In this document: piece after piece, positions 9,722 to 17,180 of the stretch | Layout of the letters: each line of letters opens with the position of its first letter | How positions within the stretch are numbered: position 1 is the first letter of the stretch | DNA from: Burkholderiales bacterium | GTDB taxonomy: Bacteria; Pseudomonadota; Gammaproteobacteria; Burkholderiales; Burkholderiaceae_D | Direction of reading: 5' to 3' | DNA length: 17,352 nucleotides | Assembly (NCBI GenBank): GCA_005800405.1 | Contig: SYFN01000169.1 | Span: 1-17,352, forward strand | Translations under genes and position numbers: made by a program | Notes under the pieces: generated by a model | Databases searched by the model: none | Told to the model about the DNA's origin: nothing | The model's input: only the letters and a program-made list of their open reading frames with translations

Positions 9722-10210
9722 CTAACGCAGAAATTGAAATACGCCTTGATCCCGGTTTTTCATCACATCATCCCACGAGAAAATTTGACCGTTCATGGCG
9801 ATATACACACCCGCTGCAGCAAGATTGGCAGCAGCACACGCAAAGCCAAGATTAAACAGGGCGTCGGATCGTGCAACTCGGTAGGGCACCATGGCGCCCG
9901 TCAAGATGATGGTTTTGTTCAATTCAGAATGACCCAGTACTTGCGCGGTCTCGGGCATGGTGTCGGTACCATGAATGATGACGATCCGGTCTTCGGTGGC
10001 GCGCTCGCAAGCCTCGCGTATTTGCTGACGATGGCTGTCTTGCATATCCAGCGAATCCAATGCAAGCAGGGGCTCGAAAACCATTGGCAAAGTCAGTCGT
10101 GCACGATCGAGTGCCTCTGGCAAAATGCTGTCCCGGAAAATCAGCTTGCCCGTGGGTGGATCGTAATGTTTGTCGAAGGTACCGCCTGTTGCGATGATGC
10201 GCAGACTCAT
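9722..10210 (-). CDS. Short asparaginase-like protein (N-terminal domain only)
   Basis: The product (162 residues) matches the N-terminal domain of bacterial L-asparaginases/glutaminases. It has the first catalytic motif TGGTFDK at 8-14 (Thr11), the second motif HGTDTMPETA at 80-89 (Thr-Asp pair 82-83), and ILTGAMVPYRVARSDALFNLG after it. Full asparaginases are about 330 residues with a second domain; here the reading frame ends cleanly at 162, and single-domain proteins of this size are, to my knowledge, a recurring type in Proteobacteria, so it is probably not a truncation. Two start codons compete: ATG at 10216 and ATG at 10210. The second is chosen because the upstream AGGG lies 9 bases before it but only 3 before the first. 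Enzyme activity without the second domain is uncertain. Confidence 0.82.
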   Translation of the reverse strand: MSLRIIATGGTFDKHYDPPTGKLIFRDSILPEALDRARLTLPMVFEPLLALDSLDMQDSHRQQIREACERATEDRIVIIHGTDTMPETAQVLGHSELNKTIILTGAMVPYRVARSDALFNLGFACAAANLAAAGVYIAMNGQIFSWDDVMKNRDQGVFQFLR

Positions 10211-10282
10211 GGTCATGGACCCTGAAAAAAACGCTCAGATGATAGCCTGAAGTCCGAACTTCGCACGACTGGACTCGGAGGC

Positions 10283-10317
10283 AAAAAAATGGAGTGAGGC
10301 CCATGAGGACTCACTCC
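10283..10317 (-). terminator. Leftward Rho-independent terminator
   Basis: On the minus strand an 11-bp stem with one mismatch (10307-10317 pairing with 10291-10301) and a 5-base loop (10302-10306) is followed by one A and seven Ts (10283-10289). This is a textbook intrinsic terminator for leftward transcription. It lies upstream of the asparaginase-like gene, so it must end a transcript coming from the right, where no recognised leftward gene exists before position 11457. Confidence 0.85.
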
Positions 10318-10502
10318 GAAAATGCTGAGCAGCCAAGGCGAGGAACGACCGGACTGCCCGCCATCCGAGACAAGATGGACTCGCATGGTAAAGGCGCGCT
10401 CAAGATGAGCTCCAATGTTTTATTGTCATAATCGCATTCGCTTGCTTGTTTTCTTTGATGCGCCAGCTTGTCCGGGTGAATTAAGCGCGGAGTTTCAAAC
10501 AT
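10311..10502 (-). other. Small leftward ORF or untranslated transcript of unknown status
   Basis: A 63-codon frame starts MFETPRLIHPDKLAHQRKQA and its stop codon falls inside the stem of the terminator at 10283-10317. I recognise no family in it. It has no convincing ribosome binding site and its composition gives no strong coding signal. The frame could be real or could be chance within a small RNA gene that the terminator ends. It is listed because the terminator needs an upstream transcript and nothing else recognisable lies in 10318-10738 on this strand. Confidence 0.2.
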
Positions 10503-10655
10503 TTGTTTATGTGTTCATGACTGCTGGGAAGGCGCTAAATAACCCCGGAAACTTTTGTGGCAAGGTCAACACCAACAAGCCCTTGTTTTTGCAGGCCCCC
10601 ACGTCCCATCTCTGCGCTCGCTCGCCATGAAACGTGGATTTATTCAGCTTCTTCC

Positions 10656-10699
10656 TAGCGGTAAAAATTCTGATTACATACAGAGCGTGCTTACCGCTA
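10656..10699. repeat. Perfect 9-bp inverted repeat upstream of the Trp-rich protein gene
   Basis: TAGCGGTAA at 10656-10664 is repeated in perfect inverse orientation as TTACCGCTA at 10691-10699, with a 26-bp spacer. It lies 40-83 bp before the start codon at 10739. The right arm overlaps a candidate -35 element. It could be a paired operator for a dimeric regulator or a hairpin in a transcript; no T-run follows on either strand, so it is not a standard terminator. Confidence 0.55.
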
Positions 10700-10718
10700 A
10701 ACTGACATCTATTCTAAT
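10691..10718 (+). promoter_or_regulatory. Weak candidate promoter for the Trp-rich protein gene
   Basis: TTACCG at 10691-10696 and TCTAAT at 10713-10718 are spaced by 16 bp and end 20 bp before the start codon. The predicted leader would be short, and no Shine-Dalgarno sequence is visible. The -35 overlaps the right arm of the inverted repeat. Confidence 0.25.
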
Positions 10719-10738
10719 TCTTTTCGTTGTGCTGAACG

Positions 10739-11503
10739 ATGAAACCTGTTGCACCTGGCACCGTCATTTTTCACCGCTATCGCGGCTATGGTGTGATCAC
10801 CTCGGTCAATCTTATGACTGGCTGGATCTCCGCGCGTTTCGGAGGTGAGGGACGAACGCTGGATTTGAACCTCTCCTGCGATCAGGTACAACACGCCGAT
10901 GGCGAGCCCATACGTTTTCGCCGCGCTCCGCCAGATCGCATGCCACACGGTCGCTTGATGTGCATGATGCGCGAGCTTCACAAAGCCGGCTATCAGCGTC
11001 TGTATTTGTACAGCTGGCCCAAACCGTCCGGGCTGCACTGGCGCTGGCACTTGTTCACGGGACCGCGCCACTGGGTGCAGCGCAGCTGGCGCGAGGGGTG
11101 GTATGGGTCAGGGGCTGAATACAATTTGAATCCGGTACTGGGCTGGGGCGACACACCAGACGCATCGACCCATGAACTGTTGTCTGCTCTGGCGAAGTTT
11201 GATCCGCAAGGCCTGGCGCGTGCCTTGGGTCGAGACGAAGACCATACGCAATGGTTTGCCGATGTCTGCGATGCACTGCTGCCGAATTACACATTTTCAT
11301 TGGGATGGGATCAAAGCGCTGGTCCGCGGCCGGCACAATTACCGGTGGTGCCACTGCGCGCGAATGTTGCGCCCTACAACGGACGGGCACTGCCCTGGCC
11401 GCCGGGTTGGGGACGCTTGTGGAGCAGCGTGCCACGCATAGCGCCGGCGGCTCGGATTACGGGAACAAGCCCCGCTGGCGCCCCTTCAGACGCTGACGGT
11501 TGA
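10739..11503 (+). CDS. Tryptophan-rich protein of unknown function
   Basis: I do not recognise this 254-residue protein. Residues 5-50 (PGTVIFHRYRGYGVITSVN followed by WISARFGG) resemble the small beta-barrel, tudor/SH3-like folds seen in nucleic-acid-associated proteins such as CarD-like and UvrD C-terminal domains; this is a visual similarity only. The middle (about 85-135) is unusually aromatic, with SGLHWRWHLFTG and WVQRSWREGWYGSGAEYNLNP. There are 13 tryptophans in all. It has no signal peptide and no membrane segment. The last ~30 residues are Pro/Ala/Gly-rich and the final 47 bp overlap the end of the converging MOSC gene. No ribosome binding site is clear. The reading frame is open throughout in a GC-rich region and the composition suits a real gene. 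Confidence 0.7.
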   Translation: MKPVAPGTVIFHRYRGYGVITSVNLMTGWISARFGGEGRTLDLNLSCDQVQHADGEPIRFRRAPPDRMPHGRLMCMMRELHKAGYQRLYLYSWPKPSGLHWRWHLFTGPRHWVQRSWREGWYGSGAEYNLNPVLGWGDTPDASTHELLSALAKFDPQGLARALGRDEDHTQWFADVCDALLPNYTFSLGWDQSAGPRPAQLPVVPLRANVAPYNGRALPWPPGWGRLWSSVPRIAPAARITGTSPAGAPSDADG

Positions 11504-12095
11504 TATCGGCAATGCTGACTTCGCGCGGCCCGGGTCGTACGCGAATGATCTCCGCCGCGGTGATTTTGGCGGCCGTGATCACTTTCAGATAGACACCGGT
11601 AAACCCGGATTGCAGCATATGCTTGATGGCCTGGGGATACCCCATCCGGGCCGCGAATTTAAAGCAAGGCGCGCGCGGCTCTGTTACTTCCAACAGCAAC
11701 TCGCCGATTTCCAGGCTATCGCCAACCCAAAGCTCGGTCTCAAGCAAACCTTCCGTCGTCAGATTCTCCCCCATGCTGCCAAAGGACAGCGGCTCCTGAC
11801 GGTGCAATATGCGCTCACGCGCGGCTATCCAGAACGCATAGTGCTCATGAGGATACAAATAAACCGCCTTGTCCAAACCGCCATGTACGCTCATGTCGGC
11901 ACGCTCATCTCCGGCAATGCCCAGTCGGTTCACCATCACCCGCCCTGACAAGGGCGCTTTGCGGATAGCTGACATGACAAACTGTGCGTTCGCTTCGGTA
12001 TTGAAAAACAAGGGTTGAACGACGCCCGTGTTGATGCTGAGGACGCGAGGCGCGAACTGTGATCGCTTGAGCGGCAACTTGTGGAGACTATCCAT
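11457..12095 (-). CDS. MOSC domain-containing protein
   Basis: MOSC domains bind the molybdenum cofactor or transfer sulfur, and occur in Moco sulfurases, in mARC and in YiiM, which detoxifies N-hydroxylated bases. The 212-residue product resembles the stand-alone YiiM type: GDERADMSVHGGLDKAVYLYP (about 62-82), EHYAFW, GENLTTEGL at 109-117, VGDSLEIGE, and PRAPCFKFAARMG with the conserved Cys144. The C-terminal helical tail seen in YiiM is short here. The ATG at 12095 lacks an obvious ribosome binding site. Its 3' end overlaps the converging Trp-rich gene by 47 bp, and it diverges from the kinase pseudogene. The specific substrate cannot be told from the sequence. Confidence 0.88.
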   Translation of the reverse strand: MDSLHKLPLKRSQFAPRVLSINTGVVQPLFFNTEANAQFVMSAIRKAPLSGRVMVNRLGIAGDERADMSVHGGLDKAVYLYPHEHYAFWIAARERILHRQEPLSFGSMGENLTTEGLLETELWVGDSLEIGELLLEVTEPRAPCFKFAARMGYPQAIKHMLQSGFTGVYLKVITAAKITAAEIIRVRPGPREVSIADINRQRLKGRQRGLFP

Positions 12096-12152
12096 TTTTG
12101 TAAGTAAGAAAATTTGGGATTAATTAAAGGTCTTTATTGCAGCTTATTGTTT

Positions 12153-12181
12153 CTGACAGGGCGCTGTGTTGAGCGTTTAAT
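12153..12181 (+). promoter_or_regulatory. Candidate promoter of the kinase pseudogene
   Basis: CTGACA at 12153-12158 and TTTAAT at 12176-12181 each match five of six consensus bases, with a 17-bp spacer. Transcription would start about 50 bp before the GTG at 12236. I saw no hrpII/PIP-box (TTCG-type) repeat that would point to type III secretion regulation. Confidence 0.5.
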
Positions 12182-12235
12182 TGTCAAGCGCAGGCACCTA
12201 GGCGGCCACATATTGATTTTGATGATCGTCAACCG

Positions 12236-14462
12236 GTGAACTCGTCATCAGCGTCTGCGCACTTAGTCGTTTTCTTCAGCGATATTGCGTTTGACAACAT
12301 GAAACTCATAACACCACCTATGAGCGGGAGTAATGCCAGCCAGATTTTGAATCAGATACGAGATTCAAAGCCTTCGCAAAGGTCTGGAAATGCGGGCTTC
12401 GCTACGAATACCATCACCTTATCTGACGGCGCCGTGGCCACTAGACTGTTTGAGCGAATCGCTGTATCCAAAAAAATTTTGGGTCTCATTGCACCTCAAA
12501 AATTAAAACGGGAAAATGAGTTGGCGTTTGACACCTTAGCGGAGGCGGTGCAAACCCGGTTCCCTGCCATCCAAGGCAATCAGGTGATGGCGTCTTTGGG
12601 TATTCGCAAGGGCGAATCTGTCAGTCTCCGCAAACTCAAGGATTTTGGCGTAACCATTGACAACTTTAAAAACGCGGCCAATACGAAGGATATTCATGCT
12701 GGCAGTAGTGCATTGAAAAATCGTTTTGATCAATACCGGCTACAAAATACACCGGGGCTTGTGGCTTTTACCCAATTATCCTCGGAGGATCTATCACTAC
12801 TCGGGAGATATTCGGTATCCGGAAAGGTCCAAGACTTGGAGAGCTTTCAGAAATTTGTGGGGGCTTCTATGGATCTGACTGTCCTGAAAACAGGCGGGTC
12901 TGCGGCTGAACAGCGAGCGATTTTGAATTTCATATTTGGCTGGTGTCAGATGAATGAAAATGAAAGGTCTTCACTTAAATCCAGCCTGTCTGTTAATGGC
13001 CAAGCCGCGTTTGAAGCGATTTCAATACTCGTGAATAAAATGGTGGCTGTCGATAAATTTCCCGTAACTCAGCAAAATTCGTTGGGCCTTGATCGACCAT
13101 TTGCGCGAAGCAGAATATTTCAGTACCAGCGAAGACATATCAAGGCCGCATTAGCTAACAACCAAGCGGGTACCAGCAAAACTGAAACAGCGACCAGACT
13201 TCAGTGTAGCGCCAACATTTTAGGCAAATCCTTGGGCGAGAAATGGGCAGCTGCCCATCAAAACCCACGCAACCACATGGGACTCGAATCTCAGACCAAA
13301 GCGCCGATACGATCTTTTCTGGATGTGAACATGCCGTTGGTGCTGAAAGAAATTCCTGACTCACAGAAGGCGGCGGCTGGCGCTGAATGGCTGTTAAATA
13401 AAGAGGCTTTTATTTCGACAATGGCCAAAGCAGCAACTGCAGCGCTTATTGGTAATAAGGTCGGCGATATTACGAACGACCAAATTACCATCGGCAGCCA
13501 TACATACGAAGTAGGGAAGACGCTTGCGGAAGGGGGGAAGGTATTCTCAGGTTGGCAGAAACAACCAATGGTGAAAAAATCGGTGTCAAATCTAGTTTGC
13601 CGTCGGCAGATTCGGCTGCCTTGTAAACTGAAATCGCTTGTCACCTGCTTGCATCAATCATCAATAATGAGAACATTTTGACACTGCATGGCGCGTTTCG
13701 CGGAGAAGATGGGATGCTGAGCATGGCGATGGAATTTGCACCCTATGGTGATCTGTCAAATATTTTTGAACGTTTCGGTACAAGGCAGCGACAGGCTTTT
13801 ATAGCGCAAGATCCGAATAATCTGAAAAAACCGCAAAATCTGGACAGATATGTTGCGTTATCTTTGTTCAGTGGATTAAAAGTTTTACATCAAGATGCGC
13901 AAATGCTGCACGGCGATTTGAAAGCGGAGAATAAATTTATTTGTGCAAATGGCGTGCCAAAGCTCGGCAACTTTGGCAAGTCAGTGTTATTGGAGGAAAA
14001 CTCGTTAACGGGTTGGCGGTGGATGTTTTGACACAATTGGCACCTGAAGTTGCTGTGAATAAAAGAAATTATTTCGAAATGACGACCAACGGCGACGTCT
14101 GGTCTTTGGGGATCTTTATTTTTCGCCTGCTGACTGGTGAAAAACGCCCGATTAAGCCAGCTACCATGGGGGGCAGAGCTAACGTCGCGATGTTGCACGG
14201 TCAAGAAGCGTTTCTAAAAGCCGATGCCATGCCCGACACCCAAGCCTGGGCAATCGCATTGGGGCTCGACGAAATTCCCGACAAAGCCATGGCCAATTCG
14301 CTTGTTGAGATATTTCAACCAAATCCCAATAAACGACCCACCGCTGCCGAGGCCCTCGCGACTCTAAAGGCGATGGTTGGCCCAACGGCTCTGGACGAAG
14401 CCGAGCAACGCACGTACCTGATCGAGCTATCCGAATGGCCTGCAAGTAATGCCAACACATAG
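12236..14462 (+). pseudogene. Eukaryotic-like Ser/Thr protein kinase with long N-terminal extension, degraded
   Basis: Three consecutive reading frames together encode one protein of about 720-740 residues. The first ~425 residues (from GTG 12236; ATG 12299 is an alternative start) match no family I recognise. The start is rich in Ser, Asn and Thr, as in many secreted effectors. A kinase domain follows: glycine loop LAEGG near 13520-13537, VAIK-type lysine in IGVKSS, MEFAPYGDL hinge, HGDLKAEN catalytic loop (Asp codon 13915-13917), LAPE, GDVWSLGIF and NPNKRPTAAEAL. Lesions are a -1 frameshift at the G run 13532-13537, a TAA in frame at 13624-13626 and a -1 frameshift at the A run 13997-14000. 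The DFG motif reads NFG (codon 13969-13971), losing the Mg-binding Asp. The gene looks richer in A+T than its neighbours, suggesting transfer. It is unlikely to make an active kinase; an effector role is inference. Confidence 0.85.
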
Positions 14463-14574
14463 CGCTACCGCAGAACGTCAGTCTACCAAAAGCAATCTAT
14501 TAATTCGACTGCAGATTTTCGTGGGCGGTGCGACAGTGGGTTAATATGCGGGCGATTGTTTTTGCTGGATATCC

Positions 14575-15480
14575 ATGTCTCGCACCCCGTTTCTCCCGAC
14601 TCGCGACGGTATTTCTCCCAGCCTAGTCTGGCTTCCCCACGGCCACTGGAAAACCCTGGGGGATTTTTTTGCGTTCCGCTTTCCTACGGTGAGTGCTGAA
14701 AGCTGGGCAGATCGCATGTCGCGCGGTGAGGTGGTTGATGACTTGGGCGTTGCAATTTCGCTAAACAACCCATTTCGCACTGGCGCGTGCGTTTTTTATT
14801 ATCGTCAGCGCCGCGATGAATCCGTCATACCCTTTGATGAAAAAATTTTGTTCCTGAATGACCAGTTATTGGTGGTTGATAAGCCGCATTTCGTTCCGGT
14901 GACCCCGGGCGGACGATTTTTAAGGGAAACGCTACTTGCTCGCCTGAAGCGAAGCACAAGCATCGATACCTTAACGCCCATTCATCGACTCGACCGGGAA
15001 ACCGCTGGGGTGATGATGTTTTCCGTTGATCCCTCGACGCGTAGTCTTTGGCAGTCTTTATTCAGACATCAAAAAGTCACGAAGATTTATGAGGCGGTCG
15101 CGCCTTTTAGTGAATCAATGTCGTTTCCTCGAGAAATCCGTAGCTGCATTGTTCGTAATGATCAGTTTTTTCGTATGCGCGAAATTGAAGCTGAAGCAAA
15201 TGCGTTTACATCGATTGAGTTTGTTGAAAGGCGTGGTCGGCTTGCACTTTATCGCCTGTATCCTCGCACCGGTAGAATGCATCAGTTACGGGTTCACATG
15301 AACTCACTTGGCATACCCATCCTGAATGATCGTTTTTATCCAGTACCCTTACCCGCTGGTACGGACGATTTTTCTGCACCTCTGAAGTTGCTTGCTAGGT
15401 CATTGGCTTTTATTGATCCAACGAGCGGCGAGTGTCGCAGATTCGAAAGTAATTTCAGGCTTCAACTAAGTTCGGAGTAA
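14575..15480 (+). CDS. RluA-family RNA pseudouridine synthase
   Basis: The 301-residue product isomerises uridine to pseudouridine in an RNA target, probably rRNA or tRNA. The catalytic core starts near residue 86 with ILFLNDQLLVVDKPHFVPVTP; the active-site motif is HRLDRETAG at 137-145 with catalytic Asp140, followed by KVTKIYEAV and the RTGRMHQLRVHMNSLGIPILND block at 231-252. The N-terminal ~80 residues may form an S4-like RNA-binding module (KTLGDFFAFRFPTVSAESWADRMSRGEV), as in RluC and RluD. The start ATG at 14575 gives a sensible N-terminus. The frame is fully intact although both flanking genes are pseudogenes. The exact target uridine cannot be assigned. Confidence 0.92.
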   Translation: MSRTPFLPTRDGISPSLVWLPHGHWKTLGDFFAFRFPTVSAESWADRMSRGEVVDDLGVAISLNNPFRTGACVFYYRQRRDESVIPFDEKILFLNDQLLVVDKPHFVPVTPGGRFLRETLLARLKRSTSIDTLTPIHRLDRETAGVMMFSVDPSTRSLWQSLFRHQKVTKIYEAVAPFSESMSFPREIRSCIVRNDQFFRMREIEAEANAFTSIEFVERRGRLALYRLYPRTGRMHQLRVHMNSLGIPILNDRFYPVPLPAGTDDFSAPLKLLARSLAFIDPTSGECRRFESNFRLQLSSE

Positions 15481-15762
15481 TAAAACCTAACAACGCGGCG
15501 GTTGAATAAAACAGGTCGCTTTTTCAGCTAGGTTCAGTGCGGTAAGCCCTTGATTATGTGGTGCTCTGGTTTATGCTGCCATGCTTGGTCGCCATTAAAT
15601 ATGGGTCTTACAGGTTCTGCCTAATGAAAATCCGAAAAAACCGGTTGGTTTTGACTTTTCAAGTCCACGTTTCAGGCTTAACAGCGCTACTACACAAAGT
15701 GGTAACGGGTTAAGCCGCCCCCTGTAGCTATCTGACCGTCGTCGCTATTAAAAGAATCGCTT

Positions 15763-16964
15763 ATGAATTCCGGGTCGTCAAGGCAATCGAATACTTTTAT
15801 TTTGCGAAGGGCGATGATTGCTTTGGCCGCTGCAGCCTTTGGGAGCGGCATGTCGATGCGTGTTGGGGATCCCGTGCTGGTTCGGCTGTCAGTGGATTTT
15901 TCCATGCTTTAGGGAATGGCTGCTTGGGTGGTCACTGTTTTTGGGTTTTCTTATGGCGTTTCTCAGTTATTTTTCGGCCCCTTAGGCGATCGTTATGGAA
16001 AATATCTGGTCATTGCGTGGGGCTGCATCGCTTGCGCGGCAACCGCCTTGTTATGTGGACTTGTGACTGATTTCTCGGGTTTAGTGATGGCTCGTGGCTT
16101 GGGCAGTGCAACGGCCGCCGCAGTCATTCCGTTGTCGATGGCATGGCTTGGCGATGTGATTCCTTATGAAGAAAGACAATCCGTATTGGCGCGGTTGTTG
16201 GTTGGACAAATTCTCGGATTATCGACGGGTGTTTAATCGGTGGATGGTGTACGGATTATCTGAATTGGCGATCACCTTTTTTGCTGATTGCTTGCTGGCT
16301 TTTTATTATTGGTTGGTATCTCGTTCATTTAAACCGGGTACTCCCGGAAAATGCGCGAGTACTTCATAAGGCTGATGGTAGCGTTTCATCACGACTTATT
16401 TTAGAATTTAGTTCGGTTTTTTCTTCTCGGTGGGCGCGCACGGTGTTGCTGACTGTATTTATCGAGGGAGGTTTGGTCTTTGTAGCACTCACTTTTCTGC
16501 CAGCGCATTTGCATACGATTTATAACCTCTCGCTCGCATCGGCCGGCGCGATGGTCACGTTGTTTGGATTTGGGGGATTGATATTTGCTGTTGTTTCCCG
16601 AGTGTTAGATCGGCGACTCGGTTAAATCGGCTTGACTAGATACGGGGGCTTATTGGTGGGTTTAGCTTTATTGGTTGTCGCCTATTCACCGCTCGAGTGG
16701 ATGACGTTGCCCGCCTGTCTTTGTTTCGGGTTGGAGTTCTACATGGTGCACAACACGTTGCAAATCAACGCGACATAAATGGCGCGAGAAAGACGCGGCG
16801 CAACAGTGGCCGCTTTTGTGGCGTGTTTCTTTTTAGGTCAGTCTACTGGGGTTGCTTTGGGTGGTGCTTTTGTTTCGGTGACGACTACCGATCATTTGAT
16901 TGCTTCCGCACGGCTCGGTGTTGCGGTCGTGGGTTGGCGCTTCTGCTGTCACCTCGCAGCTTAG
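15763..16964 (+). pseudogene. MFS transporter, degraded
   Basis: When joined across its lesions this stretch encodes about 400 residues, the normal size of a 12-helix major facilitator superfamily antiporter. Recognisable parts are the start MNSGSSRQSN and first helix, the motif A loop FFGPLGDRYGKYLVI after helix 2, ARGLGSATAAAVIPLSMAWLGD in helices 4-5, and a second half with FIEGGLVFVALTFLPAHL, HNTLQINAT and ACFFLGQSTGVALGGAF. Lesions are TAG at 15910-15912, a -1 frameshift at the T run 16232-16234 (restoring a T gives GVLIGGWCTDYLNWR), TAA at 16623-16625 and TAA at 16776-16778. The last falls where related transporters have NATQMA, so it looks like CAA to TAA. The substrate is unknown; the family includes drug and sugar exporters. 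Confidence 0.88.
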
Positions 16965-16983
16965 ACGGTTTAAGCGACTGAGA

Positions 16984-17180
16984 TTAGGGACGCGACGCGA
17001 ACGACCGTAGCTCGGCAGCCAGGCTAGGCTGTTCCGGTTCCATTTCATTGGCCATTCGTTGAAGACATAGGGCGGCGCTGAGCCGATTTTCGTCGGTATC
17101 GATATCGTTGCGTTGGGTGGTGAATATCGTGGCGTACAGCCTCGCAAAATGCGTGGGCAAAGCAAACGGTAATGGCTTAC
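16984..17180 (-). pseudogene. 3' remnant of a leftward gene cut by the insertion sequence
   Basis: The minus-strand frame ending at 16984 reads as coding (ending NEMEPEQPSLAAELRSFASRP) for about 60 codons. Continuing upstream it enters the IS3-type element, where it is antisense to the transposase and has no coding look. The simplest reading is that the 5' part of this gene was displaced by the insertion near 17181-17187. I recognise no family in the remnant. It converges on the MFS pseudogene with a 19-bp gap. It could instead be a chance frame. Confidence 0.35.

Noticed and set aside
12096..12298. Possible hrp/PIP-box control of the kinase gene
   Set aside because: No TTCG-N16-TTCG-type pair is present upstream; a sigma-70-like promoter fits better.
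15690..15905. 71-codon minus-strand frame before the MFS pseudogene
   Set aside because: Most of it is antisense to the transporter N-terminus; the remaining gap 15481-15762 shows only a short 6-bp hairpin and no gene.
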